Below, one piece after another: positions 57,835-64,000 of a stretch of DNA of 64,000 nucleotides. The notes under the pieces are model-generated. The model did no database searches, was not told the origin of the DNA, and was given only the letters and a program-made list of their open reading frames with translations. Both the position numbers and the translations under genes were made by a program. Each line of letters opens with the position of its first letter. Within the stretch, counting starts at the first letter, position 1. Origin of the DNA: Bacillota bacterium (GTDB taxonomy: Bacteria > Bacillota > UBA5301 > Bu52); contig JADBKO010000004.1 in assembly GCA_014896355.1 (NCBI GenBank), positions 1 to 64,000 of the forward strand, written 5' to 3'.

Positions 57835-59371
57835 AACGTCCACCATCTGCCGAAGGTTCCGCCGGCACATCGTCCCCCCACTGCAACTCCAGCAGGCAGC
57901 GGGTCCCGGCTTGCACGGCGAAACGCTGGTCCAGGCGCAAATTGACGACCCACACGATGTCCCCTGCCTCTGTGGTGACCACCCAGGTGTGCCAGCGGCG
58001 CTCCCGAGGAACTTTGGCATCCACGAAGAAATCGTGCAGTTTCTTACGGCCTCCGGCTCCCAGCGGGAAAAAGGCGTCGCCGGGCCGGACCAGGCGCACC
58101 CGCAGCAACCCCAAAGGCACCTGCTGCCCGGGTGGCCCCGGCCGGTCACCGTGTTCCCAGCCCAGGACGCCCGAGCCCAGAACGGCCGCTGCATCCAGAT
58201 AGACCCGCCAGGGGGCACTGGCTTGGCCCGGGTCGAACCCCGCGGGCCGCACAGCCAGCCGGGCGCACAATACCCGCCTTTGTCCACCGGCCGGCACAAA
58301 GACCTGCCCGGGGACCGGCAAAACCTGTTCCAGTCCATCCTCTTCCCGGTTTGCGGCTCCGGGTCCCGAAAGCTCCTCCCGGCCCGGGCCGGCTCCGGCG
58401 CCCAGGTGGAGTTCCACCGCCCCGCCCTGGCGCCGCACCCAACCAGCGCCGGGCAACCCCCGGCCCTGGGTTTCCTGCCCCTCCCACAGGCGGCGCACCG
58501 CCTCCACGTGGGGAAACTCCAAAACAGGCGCACCGCCCAACCGGTGCCAGAGCCAGCGCACTGCCCGGCGGCGCAAAGCCAGAGGCCACTCCGCCGGCAC
58601 AGGGCAGGGTAGGCGGGCACCGGCCCCCGGCTTCAGGTACATGCCGGGGCTGCGCAGAGCATTCTGGAGCCAAGCCTCCAGTGTCTCGCCTGCCAGCTGG
58701 TCCAACCAGCGCTCCTCGGCCTGCAGGATCTCCGCCGTCTCCGTCAGATGGCGCTCTACTTCCGGCTGCAGGCTCCGCAGCCGGGGCAGGACCTCTAGCC
58801 GGATGCGGTTGCGCTGAAAGCGGACGTCTGCGTTGCTGGCATCTGTGCGCCAGGGCAGCTTCCAATGGCGGGCATAGGCCAGGATCTCGGCCCGCCATAC
58901 AGACAAAAGGGGCCTGGCCAAGTTGCCGCGCCGGGCCGCCATCCCGCCCAGGCCCCGCGGCCCGGCGCCGCGGATCAGGTTCAGAAGGACGGTTTCCGCC
59001 TGGTCGTTGGCCGTGTGCCCCAACACGATCCGGGCTGCCCCGTAAAGGGCCGCCATACGCCGCAAAAAAGCGTAGCGGGCCTGGCGCGCCGCCTCCTCCA
59101 GGGACCTGCCTTCCCTACGGGCCAGGGCTGGGACATCCGTCGTTCCCACGGCATAGGGAATCCCCAGCTGCCCGGCAAAGCTCGCCACGAAAGCGGCGTC
59201 CTGCCAGGCCTCGGCCCCCCGGATCCCGTGGTTCAGATGGGCCGCCACCAGCCGCCAGCGGTGCCGGGACGCCAGGCGCCACAGCACATGCAACAAGACC
59301 GTAGAATCCGGACCGCCCGACACTGCCACCACCAGCGTGACACCCTGAGGCAAGAACTCCGGGTCTTCCAA
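57833..59371 (-). CDS. tilS: tRNA(Ile)-lysidine synthetase; start uncertain
   Basis: VAVSGGPDSTVLLHVLWRLA, AHLNHGIRG, GHTANDQAETVLLNLIRGAGPRGLGGM. Confidence 0.94.
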   Translation of the reverse strand: MEDPEFLPQGVTLVVAVSGGPDSTVLLHVLWRLASRHRWRLVAAHLNHGIRGAEAWQDAAFVASFAGQLGIPYAVGTTDVPALARREGRSLEEAARQARYAFLRRMAALYGAARIVLGHTANDQAETVLLNLIRGAGPRGLGGMAARRGNLARPLLSVWRAEILAYARHWKLPWRTDASNADVRFQRNRIRLEVLPRLRSLQPEVERHLTETAEILQAEERWLDQLAGETLEAWLQNALRSPGMYLKPGAGARLPCPVPAEWPLALRRRAVRWLWHRLGGAPVLEFPHVEAVRRLWEGQETQGRGLPGAGWVRRQGGAVELHLGAGAGPGREELSGPGAANREEDGLEQVLPVPGQVFVPAGGQRRVLCARLAVRPAGFDPGQASAPWRVYLDAAAVLGSGVLGWEHGDRPGPPGQQVPLGLLRVRLVRPGDAFFPLGAGGRKKLHDFFVDAKVPRERRWHTWVVTTEAGDIVWVVNLRLDQRFAVQAGTRCLLELQWGDDVPAEPSADGGR

Positions 59372-59495
59372 GGCCTGTAAAACCGCCTGCCACAGGCGGT
59401 CCGGTCCGGAGGCGTCCTTTGGCCCGCTGCCTGTTCTTCCTGCTCCTTCCCGTCCCGTGCCCGCTTCCCTTCCCTTTCTGCGGGCCCGGCTATTC

Positions 59496-59775
59496 TCAGC
59501 CGATCCAGCCTAGCCAGACCCCGAGGCTCGCCAGGAAACAAAGAAAACCCGCCACGGCGTACCAGGGCGCCCACCGCTCCCATGTTTCCGCCCGCCTGGG
59601 ACGCTTTCCCGCCCGCAACGGCCTGGCAACTCTCCCCGGTATCACCGCACGGTTCGATTCTTCCTGCCAAGCCCTGGCTCCTGCTTCCCCGCGCTTCCAG
59701 ACGCAGCGGATAATCTCGATCCGGGTGACGCCGGCTCCGTACTCCGGCCATCTTCCCTCAAGATTCCTGTCCATC
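59496..59775 (-). CDS. Small protein with one C-terminal TM helix, unknown function
   Basis: MDRNLEGRWPEYGAGVTRIEIIRCVW...WERWAPWYAVAGFLCFLASLGVWLGWIG; sits between spoIIE and tilS. Confidence 0.45.
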
Positions 59776-59841
59776 TTTGGGTCCGCTCCTCCTCCGTCGG
59801 GCCGCATGCCTGTCCAACGGCTAACATGGCCAAAAACAAAA

Positions 59842-59868
59842 CCCGGTATGTGCGTTTCACATACCGGG
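59842..59868 (-). terminator. Rho-independent terminator downstream of spoIIE
   Basis: CCCGGTATGTG-CGTTT-CACATACCGGG, 11-bp perfect stem; minus-strand tail TTTTGTTTTTGG. Confidence 0.85.
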
Positions 59869-59892
59869 CCTTGGCCATCATGCGGAACGACC

Positions 59893-62571
59893 CTATCCGA
59901 GCGCCTGTTCCTGCGGGCTTTCCGGCCAAGCGGACCGCCGCGCCTCCCGCCGCTGCAGCCTGGCCACGGGCGCCGGCTCGGGAGAAGCCTGCCGCGGCTG
60001 CTCATGCCACCAGGCCAGGCGCATGACCACCACCGTCATGTCGTCCCGGCTGCGGCCGGACTGGCTCTGTAGCGCAGCAGCGAGCAGCGCGTCCGCGACC
60101 TCCTGGGGATTATCGCTGGCCAGCTGGCTCAGGAAGCCGGGGATCCAGTCGTCTGCGCCCTGGCCCTCCTGGCGCGGGACGGATTCATAGATGCCGTCCG
60201 TGAGCATGACCAGTAGATCACCGTGTTGCAGCTGCCGGGTGGAGACGTCCACCTCCAGATCGGGCAACATGCCGGCCGGCGGGGCTTCCCCCCGCACCAC
60301 CGCCACTTCTTTCCCACGCTTGATATAGCTGGGCGGAGAACCGATCTTCACAAACTCCACCAGCCCCGTGTAGCGGTCCAGTAGAGCCAGGTCCACGGTG
60401 GCGAAGATCTCCTCGGAGGAACGCAGCAAAAGCAGCGAGTTGACCGTATGAACGGCGAAGTAGCGGTTCAATCCAGCCTTCAGGAGCTGCTCCAGCATGT
60501 TCACCGTCACGCTGCTTTGCAGGGAAGCCCGGGGGCCGGTGCCCATGCCGTCGCTGAGAATGCTGGCCACACGGCCGTCCCCCAGGTCCAGCCGGGAGCA
60601 GGCATCTCCCGAAATGAGCCCTCCGTCCTGGGCCCGGCTGGCGCGGGCTGTCTGAATGGCATATTGCACCTGGGGCAACAGGCGCAGACTGCAGGACTGC
60701 TCGCCGGATTGCATGCCACAACGGAGATCCGCCTGCATCAGCGGCAGTCTCAGCAGCCTGGAAAGAGCCGGGATGAGCAGCCGGGGGCATTGCAGGCCTT
60801 GCTGGCAAGCGGGGAAAACCAGGTCCACCTGGATGCGATCGTGAGGGCCGCGGGTCACTACGATCTGTTGCATGGGGAGGCCGCTGCGCCGGAAAAACCG
60901 CCACAGTTGCTGCTCCGCTCCGTCCAGGTATAGCACGTCCAGGCGGGTCTCCTGGGCCAGGTTTTGCAGGATGTCCGCCACGCCCCGCAATTGTCCGGCC
61001 ACCACCGCCCGGCTTTCCGCCAAGCGGTCGGCCCATTCGGTACATGTGTTCAGCCGGGCCATGTAGCTGTTCACGCCGTCCACCACCCTGGGCAGGTAGC
61101 TGCAGCGGCCCCGCAGCTGCCCTGGCACATCGGCGGCAGCCACCTGGCCCTTCTTCTCCGCCGCAGTGATGAGTCCCAGGAAGGAGGCGTATGTGGTGTA
61201 GAACCGCTCATTCCAGCAGTAGCGGACAGACTTGCAATGGCTGCAGGTCCCGGCCATCAATTCCTGGACCACGCCTACCGCCTGCAGGATCCCCTTTTGC
61301 TGATCTTCCGGCGGAGGGGGCGACTGAGAAAAGGTCCCCGCCAGGTCCTGAAACAGGGCGGCAAACTGGTTCAGCTTGGCCACGAAGGCCCGATGGGCGC
61401 GATGCAACCGATCCACCTGAGCTTGCCGCTGCTCCGCCGTGTCCGGAATCATACGGGCCAGGCGGGCATAGAACTCCGACGGCACTAGCAAAAAGCAGAC
61501 CAGCCCCAGGCCCAGGGCCAGCCATTGGCCTGCCATGAGCCAAGGCGTGGCCTCCTGGAGGGAGAGGAGCAGGGCCATCCCCATGTAGCCTGCGGCCATG
61601 ACCCAAGACTTCCAGGCAGACAGGACTCCTGCCGCCAGACCCAAGGCTCCGCCGAAAGGCAGGGCGGAGCCCAATCCCAGGGCGAAAAGAGCCGGGACAA
61701 GATCCAGGGCGATCCCGACGCCGCTGGCCACTCCTAGCCCCCCGACCCGAGCCGCGCTCAGCACGAGCCAGCCTATGGCTGCGCTGGCCACGGGCACCCC
61801 TCCGGCCAGCTTCAGATCGCCCAGCCCCGCCACCCCGGCCCCAGCCAGGAAAATCAGACTCAACCACTGCCCATGCGTCAGCGGTCTGGGATCCAGCGCA
61901 AAGCCGACTCGGGAGGGAGACAGCCGGGCTGCACCATCCGCGGCGGACATAGCCGGCCCGGATCCTGTGCCCGCCGTCTCCGTCCAGATCACGAGGAGAG
62001 CGTATCCCCCCAGCAGGCTCAACAATGCTTCTCCTCCGGCATCCAACACCAGCATGGGCACCGCCCCCTGTCCCACCAGCCAGGCCAAACGGACCAGCCA
62101 ATAGGCCGCAGCACCGGCTGTGGCCAGACCCAAAGCGGAGCCGGCAAAAAGCTGGCGGCGGTGGAGAAAGCCGGCCAGGAGATGGGCGGCCAGGGCCGCC
62201 GTCCCGTAGGATAAAAGCAACACCGGCTGTTGTGCATGTTGGCTGGCCACCCCCAGCAGAGCCCCGAACCAGGCCCAAAAGACCTGGCCGCCGGGACGCC
62301 ACGCCGTGGCAGCGATGACCGCCATGGGCAGGAAGGGGTGCATCTCCCCCCACCACAAGACCCGGCCCAGAAGAAAGGCGCCAATCAGCCAAAGAGCGCC
62401 GGTTCCGGTCACCGGGAAGGTGACCCAGCGGCGGACATCTGCCGCAGCCCGCCGGTTTCCCGGGCCCGGCCCCAGGCTGGAGGCCGGCGCACGTTCGTCC
62501 ATGCGCAGCGCCCGCAGGCGCCTGTACGGCGCACTCTCAGAAGCCAAGGCTGTCCATCCCTCCTTCGACAC
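59893..62571 (-). CDS. spoIIE: Stage II sporulation protein E; GTG at 62571 or a downstream TTG
   Basis: Multi-TM N-terminus; CSHCKSVRYCWNERFY; C-terminal PP2C (SGDACSRLDLGDGRVASILSDGMGTGPRASLQS; VMLTDGIYE). Confidence 0.94.
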   Translation of the reverse strand: MSKEGWTALASESAPYRRLRALRMDERAPASSLGPGPGNRRAAADVRRWVTFPVTGTGALWLIGAFLLGRVLWWGEMHPFLPMAVIAATAWRPGGQVFWAWFGALLGVASQHAQQPVLLLSYGTAALAAHLLAGFLHRRQLFAGSALGLATAGAAAYWLVRLAWLVGQGAVPMLVLDAGGEALLSLLGGYALLVIWTETAGTGSGPAMSAADGAARLSPSRVGFALDPRPLTHGQWLSLIFLAGAGVAGLGDLKLAGGVPVASAAIGWLVLSAARVGGLGVASGVGIALDLVPALFALGLGSALPFGGALGLAAGVLSAWKSWVMAAGYMGMALLLSLQEATPWLMAGQWLALGLGLVCFLLVPSEFYARLARMIPDTAEQRQAQVDRLHRAHRAFVAKLNQFAALFQDLAGTFSQSPPPPEDQQKGILQAVGVVQELMAGTCSHCKSVRYCWNERFYTTYASFLGLITAAEKKGQVAAADVPGQLRGRCSYLPRVVDGVNSYMARLNTCTEWADRLAESRAVVAGQLRGVADILQNLAQETRLDVLYLDGAEQQLWRFFRRSGLPMQQIVVTRGPHDRIQVDLVFPACQQGLQCPRLLIPALSRLLRLPLMQADLRCGMQSGEQSCSLRLLPQVQYAIQTARASRAQDGGLISGDACSRLDLGDGRVASILSDGMGTGPRASLQSSVTVNMLEQLLKAGLNRYFAVHTVNSLLLLRSSEEIFATVDLALLDRYTGLVEFVKIGSPPSYIKRGKEVAVVRGEAPPAGMLPDLEVDVSTRQLQHGDLLVMLTDGIYESVPRQEGQGADDWIPGFLSQLASDNPQEVADALLAAALQSQSGRSRDDMTVVVMRLAWWHEQPRQASPEPAPVARLQRREARRSAWPESPQEQALG

Positions 62572-62838
62572 ACGTTTCTCCCGCCTGTACCCGAGAGGAG
62601 CGCGGAGGAACCGGGGTATCCCTCCGCCGGGTTTACCTTTTCTTTATCGTATCAGAGGGATGGACAAGCCCATGTCGAATGGCGTGGGGACAAAGGCGAT
62701 AGAATAGAACACCAGCGTTAATTATTTCTAATAGGCTTCTAATTCTGATATTTTCCCTGCATTTTCGGCTGCAAAGCGGAATTGCTCGGGAAATTCAGGC
62801 GTTGTCCGGCCTGTCAGGTTTATCCGAATTAAATTATC

Positions 62839-64000
62839 CTATTTTTTCTCATTCCCATGACCTGCAGGCCGGACCTGGCAACGGACGTCGTAGAATGGCG
62901 TACCGAGGCCCATGTCCGGGATCAGAGCCGGAGTGAGCAGATTTACACCGCCCCCGCTGGACAGCCAGTGGCCCTCCGGCAAGACGGCGGTTTCCGGATG
63001 CACGGAGGGATCCAGCTGCAAGAAGGCATGCAGGGAACCCTGGGATGTAGATACCTCCACCTTCTCCCCCCGCACAAGTCCCAGGCGGGCTGCGGTGTGG
63101 GGATGCAGGCGGAGATGCGGCAGGCGCGGCGCCGTACCTTCAGGCTCCAGATTGAAGTATTGGCTGTGGAGCCTGTGGGCCACATGAGGAGTGATGAGAA
63201 CCAAACCCTGGCCCTGCCCCGCCACCGCAGGAGGAGAATACCGGGCCCAGGCAGAGCCGGTCTCTTCCTTCGCTTTTACGGACACCAGCTCCACCTTGCC
63301 CGAGGGCGTGGCAAAGCGGCCGTCCTGCCAGGCTACTGGCTGGGCCAGGGGCGAAGCCACGGTCCCCTCCTGCCTGAACCGTTCCAGGGTCACGCCATAG
63401 GGCTCCGCCGGTGCCAGGGCCCGCGCCAGCCAACCGGTGGCATCGGCTTCGCCGAAGCGGTCCAGCACCCCCATCCGGCGCGCCAAGTCCGTGAAAATGT
63501 CCAGCTCCCGCCGGGCCCCACCCTGCGGAGGTACGGCAGGCCAGACATAGCCGCCGTAAGGGTTCCAGGAGGAGATCACGATATCTTCTTCTTCCAACAC
63601 CGTGGTGCAGGGCAGGAACAGATCGGCAGCCTGGGCTGTGTCCGTCAGGAAATGATCGATGACCACAGAGAGCTCCGCCTTGCGGAAGGCTGCCATGACC
63701 CGGGACGTGTCCGGCACCTGAGTCACAGGGTTGGCCCGGGTGACGAAGATGGCCCGGATGGGGGGATCCCTCTGCTCCAGAATGCCCTCCCCCAACCTGC
63801 TGAAAGGAATGGTGCGCACCTGCGCCGGAATGTCCGGGCCGCTCAGGGGATAGAGCACCTGGCGCCAACTGCGATCCGCGTAATTGGCACCGCTCCCGGC
63901 AACGCCGACGTTGCCGCTCAGGGCCGCCAGGGCATCAATGGCCCGTACCGTGTTGCCGCCGTTCACGTAACGCTGCATCCCGTAGCCGAAGAGCGTGGCC
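62839..64000 (-). CDS. Molybdopterin-dependent oxidoreductase, C-terminal part (5' end beyond window)
   Basis: ATLFGYGMQRYVNGGNTVRAIDALAALSGNVGVAGSGANY; FLPCTTVLEEEDIV; molydopterin dinucleotide-binding C-terminus (RLPHLRLHPHTAARLGLVRGEKVEVST). Confidence 0.88.
   Translation of the reverse strand, partial: ATLFGYGMQRYVNGGNTVRAIDALAALSGNVGVAGSGANYADRSWRQVLYPLSGPDIPAQVRTIPFSRLGEGILEQRDPPIRAIFVTRANPVTQVPDTSRVMAAFRKAELSVVIDHFLTDTAQAADLFLPCTTVLEEEDIVISSWNPYGGYVWPAVPPQGGARRELDIFTDLARRMGVLDRFGEADATGWLARALAPAEPYGVTLERFRQEGTVASPLAQPVAWQDGRFATPSGKVELVSVKAKEETGSAWARYSPPAVAGQGQGLVLITPHVAHRLHSQYFNLEPEGTAPRLPHLRLHPHTAARLGLVRGEKVEVSTSQGSLHAFLQLDPSVHPETAVLPEGHWLSSGGGVNLLTPALIPDMGLGTPFYDVRCQVRPAGHGNEKK

Overview
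64-kb window of a high-GC chromosome, best explained as an endospore-forming Bacillota. Evidence for that is spo0A, spoIIE, a gerA/gerC/gerB-type operon, prkC/prpC, and the conserved def-fmt-rsmB...rlmN-prpC-prkC-rsgA-rpe block. Nearly all genes lie on the minus strand. The exceptions are a plus-strand island at about 15.6-22.9 kb (fixC-fixX, ger operon, rubrerythrin, DUF3501), one tRNA-Pro(CGG), and the two genes at the left edge. I saw no CRISPR array, prophage, transposase or rRNA operon. The best leads are: (1) a three-gene cluster between dusB and greA-lysS, made of a cyanobacterial acyl-ACP-reductase-like protein, a conserved protein of unclear function and an HTH regulator, headed by a TATGTGCACA-N4-TGTGCACATA palindrome over its own promoter; (2) two compensating frameshifts that remove the H-loop of the UgpC/MsmX-type ATPase; (3) a consensus sigma-A promoter followed by a perfect 14-bp terminator-like hairpin in the greA leader; (4) a beta-barrel-like exported protein with a C-terminal Phe, plus two solute-binding proteins without lipoboxes, hinting at a diderm envelope; (5) spo0A and a tRNA inserted in the rsmB-rlmN interval. 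Family assignments were made by reading the sequence only. No database search was run.
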